This document shows positions 9,824-19,770 of a stretch of 64,000 nt of DNA, piece by piece. Source of the DNA: Carposina sasakii (Eukaryota; Arthropoda; Insecta; Lepidoptera; Carposinidae); assembly GCA_014607495.2 (NCBI GenBank), contig CP053154.1, positions 13,640,001 to 13,704,000 of the forward strand, read 5' to 3'. Positions within the stretch are counted from its first letter, which is position 1. The number at the start of each line of letters is the position of its first letter. The notes below the pieces were generated by a model. It was given only the letters and a program-made list of their open reading frames with translations. It was not told where the DNA came from and made no database searches. The position numbers were made by a program, and so were the translations under genes.

Positions 9824-12800
9824 GTGATCTAGACTAACGTTTAAAACTTAAGACCAAAATCTATTTGTTTACTCATTAAAAAAATTATCAAAGGCTCTAA
9901 ATCTAATTGCGGTGCTATGTCCCCACTTCATTTGCAAAAATAAATTTGGCTATTTTAATTTTCGGGTGAATTAATTTAACAGAATACATACATATTTTAA
10001 AAATACATTAAATGACACTATTATTTACACCATGAGCAGTAATTTAACTTAACCCGGTAGTACCTGTAACAGCTTTTTAAAAATGTCCCGCGGAAAAAGT
10101 CAATAACGCTGGCGCATTTTGAACATTACACTTTTTCATCATAATGAATGAGATAGATGCTAAGCTATCTTTCCCCGCACTGCTCTATCAAGCCATCGTA
10201 TACCAAGTACAAGGATGTTTGATACACTGAACAGTTTTCCCGCCAAAAAACGTAAGTATAACCTGCGGTGGCGCAGGAATACAAATTTATCATATAACGG
10301 TGTCATGTGTATTTATAAAACTAAAAGGTTGTTTAAAAAGAAATTTTACATATGATTAAAGATTAGATGTATCGACGTAATTGCAAATGAATTATTACAA
10401 TTAAAATAATAGTGTCCGTTATAATTTGAAATTTGTTATTTAATTCTAAGTACGTTGTCGCAACTCCAGTGGCTCCGGTGGCAAAAAAGAGGGACACCGT
10501 AATTTAATAATGTCACCGTAATTGATATTTTGTCTTTTTGTATACAGGATGACTGGAAAACGGGTATTATTTCTATTGAGATGTAAAAGTACAGCTCATT
10601 TTCTACCTTCATGGGTAGGAAGACCCATTAAAAAAATTACGGCTTCAGGGTTATGCCCCATTTTGTAATGTTTTTAAAATAACCTTATTATTAAATGGAA
10701 ATGCATAAAAAACTAAAATACGTGTATATTTCAACTAGATAAATAAATAATCATTGGAGACAAAACAACAGACATCAACTTGGCATTGTCAAAGTACAAT
10801 TACCAAAAGGTTTATAATTTTTTTTTCCTGATTCTGTCCTATACATTCAAAATAATGATTTCACGTAATTCACACACTTAATTAAACTAAATTCAAAAGG
10901 TATAATTATGAAAAAGTTTACCAACAGCTGACTAATAAGAATTTTAAAAGTGCTATCCTATGGCGCGACAATCTTTTTTAACAAGTAACCTTGTTAAAAA
11001 GTTTGTAGTCAAATTTAAAAAATACAAAGGTGATGAACTGACATTATAATATATATATTACAGCATAGGAATATTACTGCTATCCAAAGGCCTTTTCATG
11101 ATGCAGTTCAACTCGAATAGAAGTCATACCGCCACCTCCCTCTCGTCTTACTCCTACCCCAGGCAGCCGCTCTGTAGCATCCAGCCAGTTGCACTGTTCG
11201 TCTATCTTTCGGTGTCTAAACGACTAACATGGCCGGCACTTTTACTGTCCAGATCCTTTTTGGTAGGTGATTAGCATACCTAATGGTGTTCCTGATGCAG
11301 TCTGAGCACTGTAGGTCAATCGATAGACAGCATAAGTACACATATCGACAAGTAGACGTTATAAGATCATAGGAAGGGAACCGTTCCTAAATGAACTAAG
11401 TTCTTCCAGGCACTTAAGATTCATCTCTCAATATTAATAGCTGATCAATAAGAATGTAATATTTTTCTGAGTCCTGACTGTTTTCAGAAAAAATATGTAT
11501 ATATTGAATGTTCTACTGGCCTAGTAGGTGTACTCATGCACATAATTATTATCTACTTCAATCCCACGTTTTGTGATATTGATTATGACTTGGCCTTCAG
11601 TTCAACCTCAAGGAAACCACCCAAAATTGCTACTATAAATGAACAGTTACGAATAAACCCGAGTAACTTTGCGATAAACCCGAGTAGCTTGAACAAGTAC
11701 GCCTGATGATAACAGAAGAGTTCTACATTCTACTTGCCTCAATATAACACTGCTATAGGCTGTAGCGCCACGGAATGTATTTTTCGAAACCTATATTGGT
11801 CAGCTGCTGGTAAGCTTTCTCATAAGAAGTTACACCTTTTTGAGTAGCTTATTAAATAAGGAATTTAGTTTGATAAAGGGTACGCATGACGCAGTATATT
11901 ATTTTGAAAGAGTAGGGGCTTAATTGGCAAAAACATTTAACAAATTTTGCTTAACCATTCCATGTTGATAGATTTTTGGGAGGTCAAAGTATAAAATGTG
12001 ATTTATTTCTTATATGCCATTCTACTCCTCTAAAAGGAGATTTTTAAAAAAATCATAAAATGCCATATCTCCGACACCGTGAATTTCCGGATGAGGTGTT
12101 CCTTATATATAAAGGTAGCTAACGAGGTGCACTTTCAAATGTGAAAAGAAATGATCCTTATTTCTGGTTTTCAAAGATTTTTACATACATATAAATAAAT
12201 ACGGCTAGGTTCCTGAAATGGTGTAGTCAGAACTGCGAGATCTTAAAGGAGATACCATGGCCACTACGTTTTATGCTAAGAAAAAAGTCACTAGGAAGCA
12301 TTTTCAAGTATGTAATAAAATATTTCCCTAACTGTTAACGTGTTCCTTAAATTTGTTATCATAGTTTATAAGCTATAATCATGATGATAAACATTATTAC
12401 CAACTAATAAACGAAAAATCTAAAGTTTTCAAGTTCTTATAAAATAAATAAATAGGTAATTCGTATGATGTTCTCCTGTATTTATAATTCCGCTGGTTGT
12501 AATAAATTTCAGTGGAGAGATTAACAATTTCGGTGGTTTGATAATAAAATCGGTGGCGATTGAAATTTTTAAATGCAGATATCTCAAGAAATAATACTTT
12601 TTTAAAAATGTGTACCATATGACTGAATATTATATATTTTTAGCTATTACTTCGAATACTAAAAAGTTATAGAAAGTGGATATAAAATTTCGCCAGCGTA
12701 ATTAGTCAAAAATCGAGGTTGTTGAAATTCACCCATTTCCTTTTAAAAGGCTCCTTGTGATAGCCTCGTGTAAAGTTTTTTAGTTAAGAAATGTAAAGGT

Positions 12801-12990
12801 CAGTAATAAAAATTTATTAATAGTTATACAGAAAATAAGTATAATAAGCTGAAAATCAGCGCTACAAATTACTTGTATAGGACTTTACAAGTGCGCGACA
12901 GCATTTCACGTACACATTTTTTTATGTACTGTAAATATTCATATCTATGTAATTTTAATTGTTATTAGTATAAGGTAAATACATCACAAT
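9824..12990. other. Intergenic between sucrase genes, no gene seen
   Basis: About 3.2 kb of AT-rich sequence without a supported reading frame, tRNA or clear terminal repeats. The only relatively GC-rich part, 11100-11400, has no ORF of note. Confidence 0.5.
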
Positions 12991-13256
12991 ATCTTCTTCT
13001 TTAGCCTATTGCAGTCCACTGCTGAACGGAGGCCTCCCCCAGGGTACGCCACAAGGCTACTGCCACAGGGGGTTTTGCCCATAGTCACCACGCTGGGCAG
13101 GCGGGTTGGTGACCGCAGTCTGTATTTCGGACTATATTGTCAGTACGGGAGGCGCTGCTGCCCACCTCCCGGAAACCCTTAATCGCCTCGTACGATACCC
13201 ACGGGCAGGCAGGGGTGGTACAAACTCTACTCTGCCGGCACCACGCGGCGATCACA
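12991..13256 (-). mobile_element. RTE-tailed SINE-like repeat
   Basis: On the minus strand this reads from GTGATCGCCGCGTGGTGCC through GCGTGGTGACTATGGGC to the tail GCAGTGGACTGCAATAGGCT. The same body occurs at 62067-62296 (+) and a short end at 23912-23998. The tail is shared with the RTE LINE at 36.8 kb, which probably supplied the mobilising enzyme. It ends just past the polyadenylation signal of sucrase B. Confidence 0.7.
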
Positions 13257-13303
13257 ATATAGCTATTGTAAAACACGTACCGCAATTTAATTTCTTAAAA
13301 ATA

Positions 13304-13309
13304 TTTATT
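13304..13309 (-). terminator. Polyadenylation signal of sucrase B
   Basis: AATAAA on the minus strand, 25 bp after the stop codon at 13334. Confidence 0.65.
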
Positions 13310-13333
13310 TTTTAATTGACACAGACACATTAT

Positions 13334-14779
13334 TCACTTATCCAGTTTAGGTATGGTCCTTTGGATAGAGTATACCTCCAAGTGTTCCGCGTAGGTTCCA
13401 TTGCCAAAGCTTATTCTAATGTCACCTACGGGGAAGAAACGGCTTGAAAATGTCACTTCACCAGCACCACAGAACATCTCGATAGAACTAGCATCAATAT
13501 AAAGCCTCAAGTTCAATTCGCCCACCGGCTTCCAAGTTGTGCGACGAACAGCATCCTTTCCACCACGATCTAAGGAGATGAGATAGTTCTTACTGTCATA
13601 GTAAATGAAGACTGTTCTAGAATTATTATTGGATTCAATTTGTAATAACAAGTCTCTGAATGGTGAGGCCCGTACGCGAACCTCGCCGGTATTATCTGGA
13701 ATGGTAACATTCTTCTTTCCAGCCAAAGGGCCACGATAAAGCACTGGTCCTCTAATGCTATTCAATTCCCTCACTGGATTCTGTAACACTTGGCCATTCA
13801 CTCCCATTGACAGTTCTCTTATAATAGACATCTGACCAGCAAATCCATCTTCTCTTTCTGGATAGTCTCTGTCCCACATGTCAAGCCAAGATACAAGCAA
13901 CCTTCTACCATAAGGATCTTCCATTGTTTGTGTGGCGTAGAAATCGTGTCCATGATCTAACTCTCTAAATTCTGTCAAGCTTGTGAAGTTATAGGTATTG
14001 TAATCAAATTTTCCGACTATGTACCCAACTTGATAAAGGTTTTTGTAGCTGTCACCTTCGGGTTTCAGGCCTTGTGGTGAAAATAGGAAAACAAAGTCAT
14101 CGCCGAGTGGGAATAAATCCGGACATTCCCACATAAAACCCAAAAATCCATCAGATTCACCAAGTATTGCTACTTCTTCCCAGTTTATTTTATCAGATGA
14201 GACATAAATTAGAACGCGACCAAAGGTATCATTTTCAAATGAGTTACCCACCACCATGTAGTACTTGCCTTGGTGTTTCCAAATCTTTGGGTCGCGAACG
14301 TTCGGTTGCCTGTCAACTGCACTAATAAGTGGGTTTTTACTATATTTAACTATATTCACTCCATCAGTACTTGTTGCTAAAGCTTGATATTCTTCGTGAT
14401 CATAATTTTTAAACTGATGATTAATATTTCCAGTATAAAATAGGTACATTGTATTATTTTCCACAATAGCGCTTCCCGAGAACACTCCGTGCTTGTCATA
14501 CCATTGGTCTGGGTATAATGCTATCTTTAAGTGCTCCCAGTGAAACAAATCTTTGCTCTTGGCGTGACCCCAGTGTGCTACACCGGGGACCATACTCGAG
14601 TGTGGATTATGTTGATAAAATAAATGGAACTCATTATTGAAATAACAAAAACCATTGGGATCATTCATCCAGCCCCCAGGTGGGGCCAAATGGTAGCGAG
14701 GATAGTAGCGGTCATTTACTGCCTCGTAGCAGAAAAAAAATGTAATAAGAAGGATAATCTTGCAAATTATTTTCTTCAT
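13334..14779 (-). CDS. Suc: Beta-fructofuranosidase (sucrase), GH32, copy B
   Basis: Second intronless GH32 gene, 481 aa, convergent with copy A and 5.7 kb from it. Signal peptide about 1-20. WMNDPNG at 37-43 (nucleophile Asp40), RDP at 162-164 (Asp163) and ECPD at 218-221 (Glu218) are all intact, followed by a full C-terminal beta-sandwich ending near residue 475. Long identical blocks with copy A (for example HWGHAKSKDLFHWEHL) show that the two are paralogues from a local duplication with inversion. Differences concentrate between the catalytic motifs (residues 60-70, 120-130) and in the C-terminal module, which could change substrate or inhibitor sensitivity; this is inference. Its own TATA box and AATAAA and the open frame indicate an active gene. 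The ATG is chosen because the signal peptide starts there. Confidence 0.95.
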   Translation of the reverse strand: MKKIICKIILLITFFFCYEAVNDRYYPRYHLAPPGGWMNDPNGFCYFNNEFHLFYQHNPHSSMVPGVAHWGHAKSKDLFHWEHLKIALYPDQWYDKHGVFSGSAIVENNTMYLFYTGNINHQFKNYDHEEYQALATSTDGVNIVKYSKNPLISAVDRQPNVRDPKIWKHQGKYYMVVGNSFENDTFGRVLIYVSSDKINWEEVAILGESDGFLGFMWECPDLFPLGDDFVFLFSPQGLKPEGDSYKNLYQVGYIVGKFDYNTYNFTSLTEFRELDHGHDFYATQTMEDPYGRRLLVSWLDMWDRDYPEREDGFAGQMSIIRELSMGVNGQVLQNPVRELNSIRGPVLYRGPLAGKKNVTIPDNTGEVRVRASPFRDLLLQIESNNNSRTVFIYYDSKNYLISLDRGGKDAVRRTTWKPVGELNLRLYIDASSIEMFCGAGEVTFSSRFFPVGDIRISFGNGTYAEHLEVYSIQRTIPKLDK

Positions 14780-14862
14780 TTCTGCCGTTATTCACAGTGT
14801 GCCGAATGTTGGATACCCGAAAATACGAGGCCGACAATAAACACATGACTTGAGCACGCACG

Positions 14863-14869
14863 CTTTATA
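14863..14869 (-). promoter_or_regulatory. TATA box of sucrase B
   Basis: TATAAAG on the minus strand, about 90 bp upstream of the ATG at 14779, comparable with the 79-bp spacing at copy A. Confidence 0.6.
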
Positions 14870-15164
14870 CTGTTCATGTCAGGGTCATTAGTTATTCCAA
14901 GTGTTTCTATCAATTGTGTGCCAAAAGTATTACATTGTTTTAATAAATAATATAATTCATTAATTCGGACAACATAAAAACTATTTATTAAGATAACAAT
15001 GAAATTCTTATTACTATGTTAAAACCCACCATTGAACATGCTGCGTAGTCGTGATTAGTAAGCTTGAATAAAAGTTGCACTAACGGCAGTCTGTTTACCT
15101 GATTACGAAAAACTTTTATTTATTTACTAAGCAGAATTGCAGGATAGCAAGACAAATACAATAC

Positions 15165-15400
15165 GTCCCACTGCCGGGCAGAGGCACCCCTATGCAGCAT
15201 TTATCTCGGGCTACCACGCGAGTGGAGTGGATACCGCGTATAGAAAAACGAAGCGTGCGAGATAAACCTAGCCAAGGTCGCAGGCATCGGTTGGATGCGG
15301 GCCGCTTCCGACCGGTCGGAATGGAGGTTGTTAGGGGAGGCCTATGTTCAGCAGAGGACTTCTCATGGAGAATGATGATGATGATCGCGGGCTATGTCCA
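15165..15400 (+). mobile_element. RTE LINE 3' tail fragment
   Basis: Carries the RTE 3' signature GACCGGTCGGAATGGAGGTT then GGGGAGGCCTATGTTCAGCA, ending in an ATG triplet run. It encodes the remains of the RTE C-terminus only. Confidence 0.7.
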
Positions 15401-15614
15401 CTATAAGGCTTAGTTTAATAAAAAAAAATTGGATAATTAGATCGTCGTATGCAACCCTGGGAAAATATAAAAAAATATTTATTACATTAATTGGTTAAAA
15501 GAGGGCTGGAATAGAATACATCAACAGCAACTCCTTCCGAGCATGTCGTAAGAGTCATCTGAGAGACTAAGGAACTCTGACATTTTCTCAAGCGATATGC
15601 TAGCAACTAGAGTT

Positions 15615-15765
15615 CAAATAACTGATCAACTCCAATTGAGAGTCATATGTGATCCAAAAAACGCCAATATATTACACAATAACCAAAAAGCCCATTTAAA
15701 CAGTCACAGGATTTTTCGATGCAATTGACGCAGAAAGTAAACTTTGCGGATAAGCAAATTAATAA
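15615..15765 (+). mobile_element. Internal fragment of the 454-bp TA-CAGG MITE
   Basis: Matches the middle of the MITE at 34797-35250 (CTGATCAACTCC, GTGATCCAAAAAACGCC, CAATAACCAAAAAGCCCA) without its termini. Confidence 0.65.
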
Positions 15766-15779
15766 TTTTTTTAAAACGA

Positions 15780-16400
15780 AAAACCGACTTCCGCCCCTAT
15801 GAGCCAAAACTAAAGTAAAATTTTTCTCAAATATATGTTACGTTATGCCGTGTATGAAGTTTAGAAGGCATAATATTGTCAGATTTAGATGCCAGCAAAT
15901 TATTAAATCGGCCACATGACAAAAGGGCACAGAGAGAAATGACTAGGCTTCGAAATTTGACGTCTCGACAATATATAGGTAAGCAACATATAATTGCACT
16001 CCTTCTTCCTGCCCTGTTCCCAATCATTTTACCTCTTCCTCTTACCATAACCATCTTACTTAGGACACGGCTTAACGGAACATATAATTACACGACTTAA
16101 TTTATTATCTTTATTATCTCCATCTTCATAAGCATATCCACTACTCTGGACCTAGGCCTCCCCCTGCCATAGGGGGATTTTGTTACTAAAAAGTTCCACT
16201 ATCTGTTTTTCGGCGGCTCCATCATCAGACCCTCGTTTCCTTTATATAATGTGTAGCTGACCAAAATTCTCTATAAAAATCTAAAAACGGACTACTCGTG
16301 CCTTTTATATTTGAGGATATCCCTAGATTCCTTAGAGATTCCATCATCAGATGTTATGTTTTATATGTAGGTGATCAAAACGCTCAGTAAAAGTATATAA
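15780..16400 (+). repeat. Direct segmental repeat, left copy
   Basis: A mosaic of short repeats closely similar to 17300-17780. The 16150-16400 part (GGGGGATTTTGTTACTAAAA, then TGATCAAAACGCTCAGTAAA) is nearly identical to 17531-17780. An ~80-bp stretch present on the right is missing here near 16030. Confidence 0.75.
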
Positions 16401-16609
16401 TTTTTTTAAAACGAAAAACCGACTTCCTCCCAAAACTCGAGCTTACAAAAAAAAAAAAAATTAACTAAAGGGCAAATATATATTGCGTTAAGCCGTGTAC
16501 GAAGTTTAGGAGGCATAATATTGTTAGATTTATATAATTTTTATATAAAATAGGCCACATGACAAAAGAGAAAAAGGACTAGGCTTCGAAACTTTATGTC
16601 TGACAATAT

Positions 16610-17297
16610 GATGATTATGATGATAATGATGACCTCCGACCAATTTCGGTCATGGCGACCACTTCTACTCCTAGATATTACTAAGTTGGCGTTCATGCGC
16701 TCGGTGATGGCTTACATTTACATAGCCAATCTTCGCCCTGAACGCCCGCGCACACAGAGGACAGGTTAGTGCGCCATTATTGTATTATAGATAATGGCAG
16801 CAGGAGGACGAGTCTTTAGTTCATCACGTTTAGCGTCAAGGTCAGCTTGACGCTGCTCCTCGAACTCGTGTACTTGCTTTATCACCGTTCTGCGCCACTC
16901 TGGTCGTTGTGCTGACAAAACTTCCCATTTAGATGGATCTATATTGCATCTCTTCATCTCTTTTCTGAACATCTTTGTATCTGAGGAGTTGCCCGCCGCG
17001 TTTCCGCTTGCCCTCCTCTAGTTTAGAAAAGAAGATGCTCTTAGCCAATCTCTCCTCCGCCATACGAGACACATGACCGCACCACCGAAGCTGCCGACGC
17101 ATTAAGTAGGCCTCAATGGCACTTACATTGGCTCTTCGCAATACTTCGGTATTACGCACTCGGTTGGACCATCTGATTCTCATGATGGATCGGAGACACT
17201 TGAGGTGGAATCGATCCAGAGTGCGTATGTGGCGACGGTACATGCACCACGCCTCGGAGGAATATAAGAGATTTGGCAGTACAACAGCCATGTACAC
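16610..17297 (-). mobile_element. LINE 3' end with C-terminal zinc finger
   Basis: 5'-truncated non-LTR retrotransposon. The minus strand encodes the reverse-transcriptase C-terminus starting in the thumb ([22 protein letters not shown]) and, after a frameshift, a C2H2 finger CPLCARAF...HHRAH at about 16695-16760. A short ATG/ATC-type simple repeat at 16610-16632 marks the 3' end. Clade not assigned. Confidence 0.8.
16929..17297 (-). pseudogene. Reverse transcriptase C-terminal fragment
   Basis: About 122 codons. Contains [19 protein letters not shown] and [18 protein letters not shown], the conserved tail that follows the thumb in this LINE group. The frame breaks near 16950 and resumes in another frame at 16972-16766 ([17 protein letters not shown]). 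Non-functional. Confidence 0.8.
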
Positions 17298-17299
17298 AC

Positions 17300-17780
17300 T
17301 TATTTAAGCAACATATAATTACACTCCTTCTTCCTGCCCTGTTCCCAATCATTTGGGGTCGGTGCAATATGTAGATACTCTTTTTTCATTCATCCCTATT
17401 ATCCGTCATCTCGTTATTCTCATGTCTACCTCTTCCTCTATAACCATCTTACTTCGGACACGGCTTAACGCAACATATAATTTAATGACTTAACACAATT
17501 ATCTTCATAAGCCTATTGCAGTCCATTACTGGACGTAGGCCTCCCCCTGCCATAGGGGGATTTTGTTACTAAAAAGTTCCACTATCTGTTTTTCGGCGGC
17601 TCCATCATCAGACCCTCGTTTCCTTTATATTATGTGTAGCTGACCAAAATTCTCTATAAAAATCTAAAAACGGACTACTCGTGCCTTTTATATTTGAGGA
17701 TATCCCTGGATTCCTTAGAGATTCCATCATCAGATGTTATGTTTTATATGTAGGTGATCAAAACGCTCAGTAAAAGTATA
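17300..17780 (+). repeat. Direct segmental repeat, right copy
   Basis: Partner of 15780-16400. The LINE 3' end lies between the two copies. Confidence 0.75.
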
Positions 17781-18020
17781 AAAACAGACTACATGTGCCT
17801 ACAATATTCGAGGATTGCCCTCGATTTCTCCAAGATCCCATCATCAGATCCTGATATGGTGAATATGGGACCAACCTGGAAGTATACCATGACCAACTAT
17901 AAAAAATATTTGAAATCGGTTCATAAATGACGGAGTTCTGAGGTAACACACATAAAAAATAAAAATAAAAAAAAAACATACAGACGAATTGATAACCTCT
18001 CTTTTTGAAGTCGGTTAATA
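17781..18020 (+). repeat. Dispersed repeat ending in GAAGTCGGTT
   Basis: GTGCCTACAATATTCGAGGA, GATTGCCCTCGATTT and the terminal GAAGTCGGTTAATAAA also occur at 23305-23465. A diverged internal part recurs at 22806-22910. Short non-autonomous family of unknown class. Confidence 0.6.
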
Positions 18021-18039
18021 AAAATGCATTTTGCTGCTA

Positions 18040-18117
18040 GTGATGACATTGTCGTATAACTTAAAATGATGGTACTTGTCCAGTATTTCAGTATTTTGCT
18101 AGCTGTCACACACACCC
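18040..18117 (+). mobile_element. Right end of TA-CAGG MITE
   Basis: GGTACTTGTCCAGTATTTCA ... CACACACCCTG followed by TA, matching the right terminus of 34797-35250. Confidence 0.65.
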
Positions 18118-18154
18118 TGTATAAGGTTTTGAAATATATTACGTAAATAATAAT

Positions 18155-18275
18155 AATACCTGCAAAAAGTGTGTTTGTGACAGCCAGGCAAGTTTTTTTT
18201 TTGCAGAATCATGCAATCAGAATTATGGCCTGAAGTCAACATATCAATATTTGCCTGACTGTCACAAAAACTGTA
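18155..18275. mobile_element. Palindromic derivative of the TA-CAGG MITE
   Basis: A left terminus (TTGTGACAGCCAGGCAAG) faces a second, inverted left terminus (CAACATATCAATATTTGCCT, then GACTGTCACAAAAACTG). Right-end sequence is absent, so this is a left-left foldback form. Confidence 0.55.
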
Positions 18276-18373
18276 TATTTCATCTAAAAATCTGCTGTTC
18301 CGTATAAACTTGAAAACGTACTTCACTGAAATGTTTTAAACAGCTGTTTTTTTTCGACAGTAAAACCTACCTA

Positions 18374-18627
18374 GGGGCAATTCTTGAAAATTTTTGAGCC
18401 GAAACGCAACCACTAACGAACCGTTAACGAATCGCGGTGCGAAGCAATATATACTTACCGCTTGGGTAATAAGGTATATTTTAGCATGCATCGGTCACGA
18501 GTATGACAGAATAAAAACAAATATCTGTTTCGTCTTGAAATTACGTCACCTTTGCTTTGTTCTGAGCGTCTACAACGGTTCCGTTTCGGCTTCGTTCCAA
18601 CTCGAGAGTTTTCAAGAATTGGCCCCC
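18374..18627 (+). mobile_element. GGGGGCAATTCTTG MITE, uninterrupted copy
   Basis: 254-bp element with terminal inverted repeats AGGGGCAATTCTTGAAAA and its complement. Inside are GAAACGCAACCACTAACGAA and GGTTCCGTTTCGGCTTCGTT. It supplies the empty site (GCAATATATACTTAC at 18450-18464) for the insertion seen in the copy at 34717-35447. Confidence 0.85.
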
Positions 18628-18859
18628 TGTCAAAAATAAGTTGCCATATGAAAACCACCAATGTAGCCTAATATTTGATAATTCTACTGGAAATGATCTT
18701 TGATGTAACCTATCTATCTATGGTAGCTATAGTTGTACCTATCTTGCGACCCCATACACGTGGCACGTGGATAAATGAAGAAGCAATTTACTGCAAATTT
18801 CCTGCAAATTAAAAGAAATGGGATTAAGAGTCGAGATAAAAAATCGCCTATTTTCCTTC

Positions 18860-18965
18860 CGTGGTAAAAACGTATAAGTATTTCCTTCGAATAATGACAC
18901 TGTCGTCAATGGTACTTGTTCAGCTTTTCAGTATTTGCCTGGCTGTCATCACACCCTACATATTT
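18860..18965 (+). mobile_element. Right end of TA-CAGG MITE (partial)
   Basis: Carries TGGTACTTGTTCAGCTTTTC and TTTGCCTGGCTGTCATCACA, with the terminus degraded to ACCCTACAT. Confidence 0.6.
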
Positions 18966-19545
18966 TATTATATATATTTTATATAAAATACATGCCTTAT
19001 GTAAACCAATGGTAATTGGTTGAGAAAAACAAAAAACAAATAAATTAAAAAAATCTTCATTTATAATAAAACATACCAAATAATGTTTAAGATAAATAAT
19101 AACAAAAAACATAAACTTCAATCTTGTGCTTCAAACTAGAATTGAAGATTATTTAAACAATTAATTCTTTTTCTATTTTCCAACCGCGGACGTGTAGTAA
19201 AATGCTGGTGATCTTGTAAATGTATTTAAGCATAAAGTTTTTCAATCGATTAATACAATTTAGTCCATGCTTATGTTTTAATACGCTTCATTGCTTAAAT
19301 AATGGTTAAATAGTTTTACTTCATTTATTGTAAAAGTTGTGCTAGCCTGTAATTGTGATACATAATATTATCGTGTGCTCCTGTCTAACTTGTATCTTAA
19401 CGGATCTGTTATATATTATGTTGGCTTTCTAATTTAATAAATAAATAATTAAAAATAAAAAAAATATTTGCTACGGCTAAATATTGTAAATATTCTTTTC
19501 AACTATGATTGCAGACATTAACTTTTGAATTTCAATAGTAACTCA
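18966..19545. other. No gene or clear repeat seen
   Basis: AT-rich sequence. Short frames lack coding features. Confidence 0.4.
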
Positions 19546-19550
19546 ACATT

Positions 19551-19770
19551 AAAGCCTCAAGCACACCGGATGCGTACACGTAAGCGTAGACGTACACGTA
19601 CCTCTGAGTTGTAATGTATAGAACTGTATAGGCACGGGCAGACCGGATGCGTATGCGTAGACGTAAGCATAGACGTCAAGCGGTGACAGTTCTATACATT
19701 AAACTCAGAGGTACGTGTACGTCTACGCTTACGTGCACGCATACGCATCCGGTGTGCTCGAGCCTTTAAT
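19551..19770. mobile_element. ACG-rich foldback element
   Basis: About 220 bp of inverted repeat with ends near TAAAGCCTCAAGCACACCGG and CCGGTGTGCTCGAGCCTTTA. Its arms are almost entirely TACG/CACG/GCGT motifs (GCGTACACGTAAGCGTAGAC), unusually CpG-rich against the AT-rich surroundings. Related copies cluster at 52500-53040. Confidence 0.85.
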
